The position numbers and the translations under genes were made by a program. The notes beneath the pieces were generated by a model that searched no databases, was not told the DNA's origin, and worked only from the letters and a program-made list of their open reading frames with translations. Shown one piece after another: positions 1 to 10,909 of a stretch of DNA of 64,000 bases. This stretch comes from Ehretia macrophylla (taxonomy: Eukaryota > Streptophyta > Magnoliopsida > Boraginales > Ehretiaceae): assembly GCA_037974665.1 (NCBI GenBank), contig CM075764.1, positions 113,460,325 through 113,524,324 of the forward strand. The letters are read 5' to 3'. Numbering within the stretch: the stretch's first letter is position 1; every line of letters starts with the position of its first letter.

Positions 1-1148
1 AGGATTGTTGTTGTACGACCGGTAACCTAGTAGAGAATTGATCTCACTTACATGGCTATGAACCTAGCTTAGTAACATTAATGTTGAAGATATATTGGCG
101 GGCATTAAGTATTCAAAGGAATGACTAGTTCGCTAAGTGAGTAGGACCATTGTCTCCTTAAGTATGACATAACATTGGGTTGAGGTGAGTGAAATTTATT
201 TGAGATTGAAACTATTCACCTTAGGAGTTTTGGATAAGATTAAAAGACAATTCTGAAGCTTTGTGACTTGAAAATAGAGATTTGAATAAGGAAATAAATT
301 GTGGATCACAAGCTGATGAAGCTTACTTGAAAAGTTGAACTAGTACTACATGATTAGTTTACCCATGCAATTTCGATGGCAATTTGTTGGTGATACTTAA
401 TAAACCTTAGAATTCGAGTTTAATAAATCTCAACGGTCTTCCTCCTTGATTACAAGCGTGAAGGTTAACGAAGCTGGGAAAGGATGTTAGTGAATAGGAG
501 TTTGTAACCGGGAGACTAGTCATTAGAAGATTTACTAATCCAATGTACCTTCAAGATAAGAACTATGATACTATAGATAGACGATGACTTGAGATGGATT
601 AGTTTGTTTGGTGAGTTCAACCTAAAAATAGGGTCGTATGTGGAAATGATCCATAAGTTGTTTATGTCCTACATGTTAACAGTTTTGAAACTGGTTGATA
701 GGATATATAAATCGGATATAGACTTATCATCTTGAAATTGGTATATGTCACCATAGGATCATGGCATTATTGTGATATCCCTTTTGAGGTATGAATAAAT
801 AAATAAAAAAGATTGACACAACATAAGTCATGATTTTGGAGTCATAGTTATATTGTTAGAATACCGATGCAGCTTTGATTACTATGTTTGGAGATTCCAA
901 CCTTAGCTAATGAACTTGACCTTAAGATCAAATGGAGAATAGAGTCATTCAAAGGAACAAACTATGAATGTAGGGGTCACACCGAATTAAATGATTGAAG
1001 AAAGCTAGGAAGTGAATTGGTTGTGATAAGAGAGATCACTGAACACGAGACGACCTAGAGTGGGAAATAACAAAGGCCATAATCCATTTAAATGACCTTA
1101 ATAGGTAAGAACGAATTTCGGGACAAAATTCTTTTAAGGAGGGGAGGA
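1..1148 (+). mobile_element. Element F: 3' part of a non-coding (LARD-like) internal region
   Basis: This is the 3' end of the interior of a + strand LTR element whose 5' part lies left of the window. It aligns, reverse-complemented, with the interiors of D (13335-14333 and the start of 23952-24984) and E (17336 to about 18460); for example the stretch near 146-170 matches the D/E sequence at about 14310-14333. No open frame of meaningful length is present, and no gag, RT or integrase motif is visible in any frame. It ends in a purine-rich tract directly against an LTR start (TGTGAGGCCCGACC), so the following LTR is a 3' LTR. Calling it LARD-like is inference from the equivalent complete elements D and E. 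Confidence 0.8.
1136..1148 (+). promoter_or_regulatory. Polypurine tract of element F
   Basis: AAGGAGGGGAGGA lies immediately 5' of the LTR. The same context, TTTCGGGACAAAATTC followed by a G/A tract, precedes the 3' LTR of C at 63541-63573 and, reverse-complemented with small changes, the 3' LTRs of D (13335-13360) and E (17336-17360). Confidence 0.8.
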
Positions 1149-1574
1149 TGTGAGGCCCGACCCCGAATAACGTGTGTTACCTAGATTTGCGTGCCTTAGA
1201 CCCAGAATTGTATGACCGACCTTAGACTACGTGCCCTGTCTTAGTTTTCATGCATGCTTCGTCATTCATGCCTTGACCTAGAATGGTGTGCCCTAATCCC
1301 CAACTGACGTGCGATACCTAGATATACGTACCCTAACCTCGATGTAAGTGCGTTACCTCATTTTGTGTGCCCTAACCTTGAACTGCGTACCTTAACCTAT
1401 ATATAGAGTCGTGCCTTGATTTGCGTGCCTTGCATTGGTTTACGTGCATTCACCTAGGATTCCGTGCCTTAGTCATGAAGTACGTGTCTACCTCATAGTT
1501 CATGTCTACCTCATGATTCGTGCCTCGTATCGATTTCTGTGCGTGTCTAGTAGTGCGTGCCCTAGACATAGGAA
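1149..1574 (+). repeat. U3 array of degenerate CGTGCC modules
   Basis: About 425 bp built of loosely repeated 20-24 bp modules with a core like ACGTGCCYTRACCTCGA. The CGTG core occurs more than a dozen times. Equivalent arrays open every LTR of this family: about 6692-7080, 12900-13334 (-), 17036-17335 (-), 23500-23951 (-), 53610-54057 (-), 55220-55440 and 63574-63790. Confidence 0.75.
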
Positions 1575-1590
1575 AGCGTGCCCACACGCT
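1575..1590 (+). other. Conserved small hairpin upstream of the TATA box
   Basis: AGCGTG (1575-1580) and CACGCT (1585-1590) form a 6 bp stem with a 4 nt loop. Counterparts lie about 45 bp upstream of the TATA box in the other LTRs, e.g. near 7084, 12884 (-), 23490 (-), 53602 (-) and 55437. The C copy has a 7 bp stem. Confidence 0.5.
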
Positions 1591-1622
1591 AATCAATAAA
1601 GAATCCTACACAAAGCACTAGA

Positions 1623-1632
1623 CTATAAAATA
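1623..1632 (+). promoter_or_regulatory. TATA box of F LTR
   Basis: CTATAAAATA lies about 475 bp into the LTR. The same 10-mer is at the same place in the solo LTR (7133-7142) and on the minus strand in D (12839-12848, 53560-53569) and E (23446-23455). Its position implies a short U3 and a very long transcribed R-U5. Confidence 0.6.
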
Positions 1633-4600
1633 ATCCTACAAACACCACTAACTGTTATTATAATCCTAATTGAAATCTCTACAAAATTCACTAACACCTA
1701 AATATTATATTTTAAACTCACTACAAGACAAAATCTCACAAACCTCTAAACATATCATATATTCTATTCTACCTAAAATCCCTAAATACCCAACATTCTC
1801 TTACACACTTGCTAAAACAATTCAAAAGATGCTCAAAAGATGACACAAAATCAGATTTTTGCATGCCCAAGGCCAACATTTGCATCAACAATTGCAAAAG
1901 CTTCTATTTTCTCTCATTTCTCTCACTGTCCTCACATTTCTCTCTCTCCCTCTCATTCTTCTCTCTCAATCTTGGTTTTGGCTGAGTTTTATCTTGCCTT
2001 TGCTCATCTTCATCAATCCATGGTGCATCAAGACAAACAACAAGCAAAGAAACTCGACCAAGCTAGCTAGGATGCAAGAATCACACATGCATGCTCTTTG
2101 AGTCGCCATTTCGGCCTTGGTGAGTTTGCTAGCTTCCTTTTTTTTTTCTTGTTCTAACCACATGCATCTACTAAGAACTTGGTCACTAAGCTAGGAAAAA
2201 TAGAGAGAAATCGGGTGGTGTCTTGGCTAAGCAAGGAAGAAGAAGAAAATTGTGCTTCATCAAGTTTTGTGCATCTTCTTGTTGATTTGTCAAGGTGAGG
2301 GCTAAAACCTTTTGAAAATCCTTCAAAAATCCACATGCATTCTCTTAAATGTATGTCTTTCCTTCTGTACTTGAGTTATATGTGTTTTCATAAGCTCTTA
2401 CGACCATGCATGGCAAGATTTTGGCTTGAAGTTGATGATAGATGAAATCGGGTTTGTTGACAGCTCTCTGACTTGTTGTTGCAAGGTGAGTTTGGCTAGG
2501 CAAATGATGTTGAAAATGAATGAAAATTGGTAGGTGACTAGTTTTTCTAGTTTTGAACATTTTTCACAGAAATAGGACAAAGCTAATTTTGAATCTAAAG
2601 TCCTCAAAATGTCAAATCATTAAACTGTGTCCAAATCTGGAAGTCTGGAAAAATGAAGCAGGTTTTGGCAGATGCACTGACCTTGTAGAACGAACCAGTT
2701 TTGGATTAGTAAATAATGTCCAAAATGCATGAAATTTGGTTTGCTACTATATTTTTCAGTTCTGGACATTTTTGTCAGAAATGGACTAAGGCTAAATCTG
2801 ACCCTAAGGACCTCAAAAGCGACAAGTATTGAAATGTGTAAAAATTTGGACAGTTTTGTGCAATTCCACTGTTTTGGCCATAACTATTGATCTCGAACTC
2901 CAAATGATGCAAGGTTTGTTTCTAATTTTAGTTCAATTATTAAGCTTTAATTTGATATCTTATTCACTAGAATTGGAGATTGTTTGCTTGTCTTAAGGAT
3001 TGTGAGAAACAGCCTATTGCAGTGAGGGTTTCATTTAGTTATATGCTTAGAAGATTTGTTGTAACTTCTCTTGTGATATTAATTGCTTGGGATTGTGGCA
3101 TTGGGATGTTGTGTGGGCTGTTTTGAGTACTTGGGTATGTTTGGATTAATTGATGTTTGGCTTGAGATTGATCTTGAGTTGACTTGGGGCTTAATTGCAC
3201 GGGTAAGCACGAAATGGAAACCCTAGTGACTAGGTAAGCATGCTAAGTGTTGATCCTTTGAATATTGAGTGTAATTTTATATTTAGTAGGCTGCCCGTAG
3301 TTGCCTTATAGCCCTAAATGTGATTTTGATTCGTTGCATGTTGACAAATAGGCCTTTCTTGCATCCGAACCACTTAGATTGTTGTTGCATGTTGAATAAC
3401 CTTATTATTTGATTACGTTGACGTTGAAATGAGTTATATGACCTGATTTACGTGCGTTACATGGCTGCCCGTTTAATGTTCATATAACTCCATATGCTTT
3501 TCAAGTAAAATTAATTGTCTATTCGTGCCTCGCTTGGTTACTTGTCAATGTGCAATCTTATGACTGTCCGGAGGCAACCTACTTTGTTGTCCTCCTAATG
3601 TGATATATTAAATGTCATAAATGTGCGTTGCATACAAGGTTGCAACCTTTCATTCTGGCATAGTAGCATTCACGCACACCGGGCGACATCTGGCTTGTCG
3701 GTGCAACCGTGACTACCATGGTCCCATTCCCTCTCTCGCTTGGGGGCTAGACTTCCTCGGAGAGTTGGGTCGTAGGATTTCGGGATACATCCGGAGTACA
3801 CCCACTTAGCATGTTAAGGGGATGATTTGAAGTCGGCCGCAACAACTGAAAGCAAAAGCTCACCGTATCCTTTTTCTATATGTATAAGTACTCTCGCTTG
3901 GTTCCTAGAGAACCTCGGGGAGGAAAGACTGGTAATTCTTCTCCTTTACTTTATATTATCGTTATGTACTTAATTGTGTTGTATTCATGCTTGCAAAAGG
4001 ATTTTCATAAGTTGAACCGGAAAATGAGTTTCAAAACCTATTTCTCGTTCCCCCTCGCTGAGTTCATAAGGACTCACCCTCTTTGATCATCTCAGGTGAA
4101 GAAGATCAAGAACAGGTACCTGAGGACGATGTGTCTAACGATGATTCCTTGGAGTGATTGCCTGTCCTATGTGATTTGTGTAATTATGGCTATTTGCGAA
4201 GTATGCTACTTGAAGACTATTTCTTTTATGTTGCTCAATGTTTGTAATGTAAAAGACCCCCGTTGTAATTTGAGGTCTAATTTTAGTTTGTACTGATATT
4301 AACTAGACAGACACTAGACACTACTATGATCGTTTTGCTATTATTACTGCTAGTATCTATAATAGGATTATGAAGTATTAGGTAAAGGCTAAGTAAAATG
4401 AACCAACCAAATCTTAAGCAGGTACACGTTATTAAGCTAAGATCAACAGGTACTTTTGTAACGAGGATTAACAAACGAACGAGACATAGTATCATGCTAG
4501 GTTATTAATCAAACGAGACATCAAGATAACCAGTAGGCATTTCAATTGATGATAAATAGTAATCTTAGTTGGAAATGAATTTGAGATGGTAAATTTTGAG

Positions 4601-4790
4601 GCGTTTAGAGAATTAGGTCAAACCAAAGAGCCCAATTATAGCCGTTATGCTGCCGGTTTTTCGAAAAATTTTGGAGTTTAGGCCAAAAAGTTAAGTGTTA
4701 AATCTTCATGAACGGTTAAGTACGAGATGTGACTTGAATGTTTAGATCACACCCTAGTCTAACCTTTATAGGCCGGGTTGGGGCGTGATA

Positions 4791-4961
4791 GTTGCACTTG
4801 ATTTCGGAGCCCAAAATCGAACGTTTTCATTAGTTTCGGGACACTTTTCTTCTTTTGCGCTATTTTTCCATCACGGATCGTATGTCGTGAGCCGTGAAAA
4901 GGATGACAACCTAATCCATCACATTTCTATTACTGAATCCCATGGCACCTCGGGCAAGACA
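4791..4961 (+). repeat. Partial satellite monomer, left flank of D
   Basis: About 171 bp that align with the second half of the ~339 bp monomers at 54059-55219. Shared landmarks are GAGCCCAAAATCGAAC, GGATCGTAYGTCGTGAGCCG and CTAATCCATCACATTTCTAT. It is cut on the left by the F LTR and on the right by element D; its last five bases (AGACA) are D's target duplication. Confidence 0.9.
4957..4961 (+). repeat. Target-site duplication of D, left copy
   Basis: AGACA, identical to 54058-54062 at the other end of D. In the uninterrupted monomers the junction reads GGCAAGACAACTTC, consistent with duplication of AGACA on insertion. Confidence 0.9.
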
Positions 4962-6691
4962 TGTCACGCCCCAACCTGACCTAAGGAGGCTAGACTAGGG
5001 TATGACGTAATTCATTTATACTATTTGACATTCTTAGCATTTTTGTTATGGTTTAATGCTTAACGTTGGCCTAAAACTCCAAAAGTTTTTTTGGAAATCC
5101 GACAGCATGACGGCTATATTTAAGACCTTTGGTTTGACCTATTTTTTAAAACGCCTCAAAACCTTTAATCATTGATTCAATTCCAACTAAAATTTCCTAT
5201 TTTGTTATCAATAGAGATGCCTACTAATTTATCTCGATGGTCTCGTTTAATTGACAATCCTAGCATGATAACTATGTCCCGTTTATTTGCCAGTTCCTAT
5301 TATGCAAGTACCTATTATCCTCTAGCTTACAATGAGTACCTAAGTGAAATTAGATAGAGTTAACTTGTTTGATTCTTCACCTAGTGGTTTAAACGCCTAC
5401 GATAACTACTAGCCAAGATAATGAAAACAAATAACCAAATAAAGAGTTCGTCCGGTTATAATTAGTACAAGCCAAAAATTAGACCCAAATTACAACGGGG
5501 TCATTTACATCAACAAAATGAACAGTATGAAATCAAACACAACATCCATATAGCAACCACTTTCAGACAAGGCACAAAAGCACGTAGTCACTCCAAGGAA
5601 TCATCAACAAGCACATTCTCCTCGGGTACCTATTTCAAATCTGCTTCACCTGTGACAAAAAGAGGGTGAATCCTTATGAACTCAGCGAGGGGGGAAAACA
5701 AGTGACAAGGTTTTGAAAATCTTTCTCCAGTTAACTTGTGAAAACTCCTTTGAAGACATGTCAAATAAAATAAGTAAGTTCATAACAATACATAAATATA
5801 AATGAACACATTTACCCGTCTTTCCTCCCCAAGGTCCTCTAGGAACCAAGCGAGAGTACTTAAACACGTAGTGAAAAGGATACTGTGAGCTTTCGCTCTC
5901 AAGTTCAATCGGTGAGCATTTGCTCTCAAGATCATTTTCGATAACAATTGTTGCTGCCGGCTTCAATCATCCACTTATCGCTCCCAATTGGGTGTACTCT
6001 GAATGTACTCCCAAAATCCTACGACCCAACTCTCCGAGGGTGGAATGCCAAGCGAGAGAGGGAATTGGACCATAGTAGTCACGGGAGCACCGGCAAGCCC
6101 TATGCCGCCCAGCGTTCGTGAAACGCTACCATGCCACAATGAAAGGTTGCAACCTTGTATACAATGAACATTTATGCCCTTTAACATTTCGTATTAGGAG
6201 GTCAACAAAGTAGGTTGCCTCCGAGCAAGTATATGATCACATTTTGACATATTGGCATATAAGGCATTGTAAAACATGTAATCATTTTATATATCAATTT
6301 GAAAGCAATTAAACTTTCACGGGCAGCCAAGTAATCATGTTCAATAAGCCATAGAATGTCTTTTAACAATTCACATTAGGAGGTCAACAAAGTAGGTTGC
6401 CTCCGAGCAATTTCAAGATCACATATTGCCAAGTAAACGAACGAGGCATACTTAACATGAAATTTCACTTTGTAAAACACATAGAGTTATATGAACATTA
6501 AACGGGCAGCCAAGTAACACATGTAAATCAAGTCATATAACTCATTTCGGGGTTCACGTATCAAGCATTAAGATTATACAAGCATGCAACGACGTTTACG
6601 TGAGACCGAGTACAAGAAAATTTTACTTATCAACATGTAATAATCAGAAATCACATTTAGAGCTATAAGGACAATTTCGAGCAGCCTAATA
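4962..6691 (-). mobile_element. 3' LTR of D, segment 1
   Basis: On the minus strand this is the 3' (U5) portion of the LTR, starting here as TGTCACGCCCCAACC, the complement of the LTR end. It carries the conserved stem-loop twice (6197-6222 and 6379-6404), the palindrome AAGGTTGCAACCTT (6143-6156) and the intron-like segment (5650-5815). It is interrupted at 6691/6692 by a solo LTR and resumes at 10910. The corresponding uninterrupted sequence is at 49901-51640 in D's 5' LTR. Confidence 0.9.
5650..5815 (-). other. Intron-like segment inside D 3' LTR
   Basis: On the minus strand a GT at 5815-5814, in the context GACGG/GTAAAT, and an AG at 5651-5650, after a T-rich tract and followed by GTGAAGCAG, enclose 166 bp. 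The same arrangement is in F (3932-4095, 164 bp) and the solo LTR (10060-10224, 165 bp), and also in E and D's 5' LTR. Splicing is inferred only from sequence. Confidence 0.4.
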
Positions 6692-7132
6692 TGTGAGGCC
6701 CGACCCCAAATTACGTGTCTTACCTCGATTTACGTGCCTTAGACCCAGAATTATATGAATGACCTTGAATTACGTGCCCTATCTTGGCTTTCGTGCATGC
6801 CTCATCATACGTGCCTTGACCTAGAATTATGTGCCCTAATCCTCGACTTACGTGCCCTGACTTCAAATTGCTTGCGTTATCTCATTTCGTGTGCCTTGAC
6901 CTTGAATTGCGTTTCTTAACCTAGATTTAAGTACTATGCCTTGATTTACGTGCATTGCATTAAATTATGTGCCTTGCATTGGTTTACAAGCATTCACTTA
7001 GGGTTGCGTGCATTTATCTTGGAATCCGTGCATTTTCCTTGAAGTGCGTGCCTTACCTCGTAGTACGTGCCATAGACATAGGAAAGTGTGCCCACACGCT
7101 AATCAATAAAGAATCCTACACAAAGCACTAGA

Positions 7133-7142
7133 CTATAAAATA
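7133..7142 (+). promoter_or_regulatory. TATA box of solo LTR
   Basis: CTATAAAATA about 440 bp into the LTR, at the same relative place as in F. Confidence 0.55.
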
Positions 7143-8104
7143 ATCCTAATTCAAATCTCTACAAAATCCACTAACATCTAAATATTATATTTTAAACTCA
7201 CTACAAGACAAAATCTCACAAACCTCTAAACATATCCTATATTCTATTCTACCTAAAATCCCTAAATACCCAACATTCTCTTACACACATGCTAAACCCT
7301 AAGCACTTTCCTATTATCTAAACATTCCTATGACAAGTACAAGACACAATGCAACCTAGGATAGACAAATGCATGACAATACAAAAAAATAATAAAAACC
7401 TCACCCAAACCCTTCCCATTCTCGACCAAATCACCCTAGCATGCTAACAATTCAAAATAATGCTCAAAAGATGACACAAAAATCAGTTTTTACAAGCAAG
7501 GCCAACACACACACACAAGCATCATTTGTCTCTCAAACTCTATCTTTCCTCTCAAACTCTCCCATTCTCTCTCCATTTTTGACCAAGGAAGCCCTTTGAG
7601 CTCCCAAGACTCCTCACAAGCTCTCTAGGACTCTCTAAGACTCCTCACAAGCTCTCGAGGACTCTTTAAGACTCTCCCAAGCTCGGCCATAGCAAGCCAT
7701 AGCAAGCAAACACGCGAGAAAGTCTCATACAAGCTCATAGCTCATCATTTTCGGCCTAGGTAAAGTTTTGATGGTTTTCTTCCATTTCTTTTTGTCCTAA
7801 ACATATGCACACCTCCTACACAAGCTAACTAAGCTAGAATTTAAGGGAAATCAAGATACCTCTCGACCAAAGTAAGGAAAAAGGTCAAGTTGTGCGATTC
7901 AAAGAGCGTTTGTGCATCTTCATCCATCAATAGGCTAAGGTGAGGGTTAAACTCTTTTAAAAGCTTTCAAAACTCACATGCATGCTTTCATATGGCCAGC
8001 TTTACCTCTGTAATTATTGTATATGTGTGTATATGAGCTTATCTTCTCATGCATGGCTTGATAATGGCTAGAAACTTGAAGATAGGTAAAAATGTTTTTT
8101 TGTT

Positions 8105-8500
8105 GGCAGTTTTCTGACTTTGTAGAGCGAAGTGCATTTGGCTTAGTAAACTTTGATAAAAATGCGTGAACATTGGTAGGACACTATTTTTGTCCATTCT
8201 GAGCATTTTTTTGTAGAAATAGGCGAAGGCCAATTTTGACTCTAAGGCCTCCAAAATGGTCAAACATCGTGAGGTGTCTAAATCTGGAAAAATTGGAAAA
8301 ATGAAATAGGTTTTTGGCAGATTACTGACTATGTAGAACGAAGTATTTTTAACCTAGTACATGTTGATAAAAATGCATGAAAATTTTTAGATTGCTAGAT
8401 TTTGCAGTTCTGGATATTTTTGTCAAAAATAGACCAAAGCCAATTCTGCCTCTAGGACCCTCAAAATTGGCAAAAATCGTAATGTGTCTAAAATTGGACA
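8105..8500 (+). repeat. ~211 bp diverged tandem dimer within LTR
   Basis: Unit 1 starts at GGCAGTTTTCTGAC (8105) and unit 2 at GGCAGATTACTGAC (8316). Each continues through an AATGCRTGAA block, an RAAATAGRC block and a GTGTCTAAA block in the same order. The dimer is present in F (about 2457-2860) and, reversed, in D, E and C, so it predates the split of these LTRs. Confidence 0.7.
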
Positions 8501-9386
8501 GTTTTGCGTAGTCTCACGGTTTTGGCCATAACTCCTAAGCCCGAACTCCAAATGATGCGAGGTTTGTTCCTAGATTTAAATCACTCATTGAGATTTAATT
8601 TGACATTTTATTCACTAAATTTGGAGATTATTTTCTTGGCTAATTGAATGTGGGAAAACAGACCATTGCAGTAGGGTTTTGCTTAGTAAACTACTTTGAA
8701 ACATGTGGTAACTTCACTTGTGGTGTTGAATAATTGGAATTGTGGCACTTAGATGTTGTATGGACTGTTTTGGTTGGTTGAGGTTGCTTAATTTGATTGA
8801 GGTATGGCTTGGGATCATTTATTGATGAATGGTTTGCTTAATCGCATGTTTAAGCATGGAATTGAGGCCCTAATGCTTATGACTATTTGCTAAGAGATGA
8901 TCTTATGGTTAAATGTGTTCAATTGTGTGGTTAGTAGGCTGCCCAATAAATGTTGAGTATGCTTGAAATGGTTTAAGTGTTACTTGTGGTGCTTAGCAAA
9001 CAAAACCAACCCCGAGCACGGCCTTGTAAGCCCTAATGGCCCCGTAGACTCCCAAGTTCTAAACTATTCATGTGTATCTTATAATTGATGTTGAGAAACG
9101 TTAATCGACTGCCTGGAATTGTCCTTATAGCTCCAGACATGATTCCCGATGATTGCATGTTGATAAGTGAACTATTCTTGCACCGGTTTTGTGTAAGTGT
9201 CGTTGCATGCTTGTATGATCTCAACACTTGACATGTGAACTAAAATGAGCTATATGACTTGTTATATGGTGATTACTTGGCTGTCCATTAAATGTTCACA
9301 TGCTTCTAACTATTTTACAAAGTGAATTTACATGTCAAAGCATGCCTCATGTGTTTACTTGTCGATATGTTATCATACGTGTATCC

Positions 9387-9412
9387 GGAGGCAACCTACT
9401 TTGTTGACCTCC
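9387..9412 (+). other. Conserved stem-loop, copy 1 (solo LTR)
   Basis: GGAGGCAAC, a short loop and GTTGACCTCC can fold into a 9 bp stem with one bulge. A second copy is at 9572-9598, about 185 bp downstream. Counterparts are in F (3570-3596), D (6197-6222 and 6379-6404, -) and C (near 57545). Confidence 0.6.
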
Positions 9413-9627
9413 TAATGTGAATTGTTAAAAGATATTCTATGGCTTGCTTTGTACATGATTACTTGGCTTCCCATGAAAGTTTAATTGCTCTCAAATTGAT
9501 ATATGAAATGATTATATGTTCTTACAATGCCTTATATGCCAATATGTCAAAATGTGATCATATAGTTGCTCAGAGGCAACCTATTTTGTTAACCTCCTAA
9601 TGTGAAATGTTAAATGGATTGCATTAC

Positions 9628-9641
9628 AAGGTTGCAACCTT
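9628..9641 (+). other. Conserved 14 bp perfect palindrome
   Basis: AAGGTTGCAACCTT is identical in F (3636-3649), D (6143-6156), E, D's 5' LTR and C (about 57615). It lies just downstream of the stem-loop. Confidence 0.65.
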
Positions 9642-10909
9642 TCATTGTGGCATGGTAGCGTTTCACGAACGCCGGGCAGCATAGGGCTTGCCGGTACTCC
9701 CGTGACTACCATGGTCCAATTCCCTCTCTTGCTTGGCATTCCACCCTCAGAGAGTTGGGTCGTTTAGGGTTTTGGGGTACATCCGGAGTACACCTATTTG
9801 GAGTTATAACTGAATGATTGAAGTTGACTGCAACAATTGTTATCGAAATGAACTTGAAAGCAACAGCGCAAGGTATCCCTTGAACGACAAGAACTAAGTG
9901 CTATACGGGGCAAAGTACTACACCCGAAAGTGGTGGGAGCTACCTCTTGATCCCGTAAGAGTCACCTCTAGAGTCCTGTACGTATCAAAACATATCCTTT
10001 TTACTATGTGTTTAAGTACTCTCGCTTGGTTCCTAGAGGACCTCGGGGAGGAAAGACGGGTAAATGTGTTTATTTATATTTATATTATGTTAAGAACTTG
10101 CTTATTTCATATGATACGTTTTAAAAAGGATTTTTCATAAGATTAACCGGAAAAGAGTTTTTAAAACGTTATCTCTCATTCTTCCTCGCTGAGTTTATAA
10201 GGATTCACCCTCTTTTTGTCACAGGTGAAGCAGATTTGGAATAAGTACCCGAGGAGAATGTGCTTGTTGATGCTTCCTTGGAGTGACAACGTGCTTTTGT
10301 GCTTTGCCTGAAAGTAGTTGATATTTGGATGTTGTGTTTGATTGCAACTGTTCATTTTGTTGATGTAAATGACACCGTTGTAATTTGGGTCTAATTTTGG
10401 CTTGTACTGATTATAACCGGACGAACTCTTTATTGGTTGTTTGCTTTCATTATCTTGATTAGTAGTTATTATGGATGTTTAAATCACTAGGTGAAGAAGC
10501 ATATAATGAAACTCTATCTAATCTCACTTAGGTGCTTATGCATAAGCTAAGGGATAATAAGTATTTGCAAGACAAGAACTGGCAAATAAACGGGACATAG
10601 TTATCATGCTAGGCTTGTCAATCAAACGAGACTATCGAGATAAATTAGTAGGCATATCTATTGATAACAAAATAAAAAAATTTAGTTGGAATTGAATCAA
10701 TGATTAAAGGTTTTGAGGCGTTTTAGAAAATAGGCCAAACCAAAGGTCTTAAATACAACCATTATGTTGTTGGTTTTTCGGAAAAACTTTTGGAGCTCTA
10801 GGCCAACGTTAAGCATTAAATCATAACAAAAGGCTAAGAATGTGAAATAGTATAAATGAATTAGGTCATACCCTAGTCTAGCCTCCTTAGGTCGGGTTGG
10901 GGTGTGACA

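Larger units (their letters stand above)
1149..4790 (+). mobile_element. 3' LTR of element F (family C/D/E/F)
   Basis: A 3.64 kb LTR that begins TGTGAGGCCCGACC and ends GGGGCGTGATA, where a canonical end would be GTGACA. It is homologous along its length to the LTRs of D, E, C and the solo LTR at 6692-10909, but lacks some segments present there. Visible parts, in order: an array of CGTGCC-type modules (1149-1574), a small hairpin (1575-1590), a TATA box (1623-1632), a ~200 bp tandem dimer (about 2457-2860), a stem-loop (3570-3596), the palindrome AAGGTTGCAACCTT (3636-3649), and an intron-like donor and acceptor (3932-4095). The right flank is satellite sequence. Confidence 0.9.
6692..10909 (+). 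mobile_element. Solo LTR (4.2 kb) nested in D 3' LTR
   Basis: A complete LTR of the same family, in the opposite orientation to D. It starts TGTGAGGCCCGACC and ends GGTTGGGGTGTGACA. Both edges abut D LTR sequence, with no PPT upstream and no PBS downstream, so it is a solo LTR, presumably left by recombination between the two LTRs of a full element. The host LTR sequence is continuous across it apart from small losses. A clean 5 bp duplication is not visible (TAATA on the left, TATCA on the right). It retains the TATA box (7133-7142), the ~211 bp tandem dimer (8105 to about 8500), two stem-loops (9387-9412, 9572-9598), the palindrome (9628-9641) and the intron-like segment (10060-10224). Confidence 0.85.

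Noticed and set aside
1840..2163. Overlapping short frames of 60-80 codons in the F LTR
   Set aside because: Low-complexity T/C-rich sequence, not conserved as frames in the D, E or C LTRs.
5682..5966. Open frame of about 94 codons on the minus strand, repeated at 15105-15335, 20741-20971 and 50621-50905
   Set aside because: Begins at a TTG straight after a stop, with no ATG, and lies inside LTRs. Not listed as a gene; its conserved part is reported only as an intron-like split frame.
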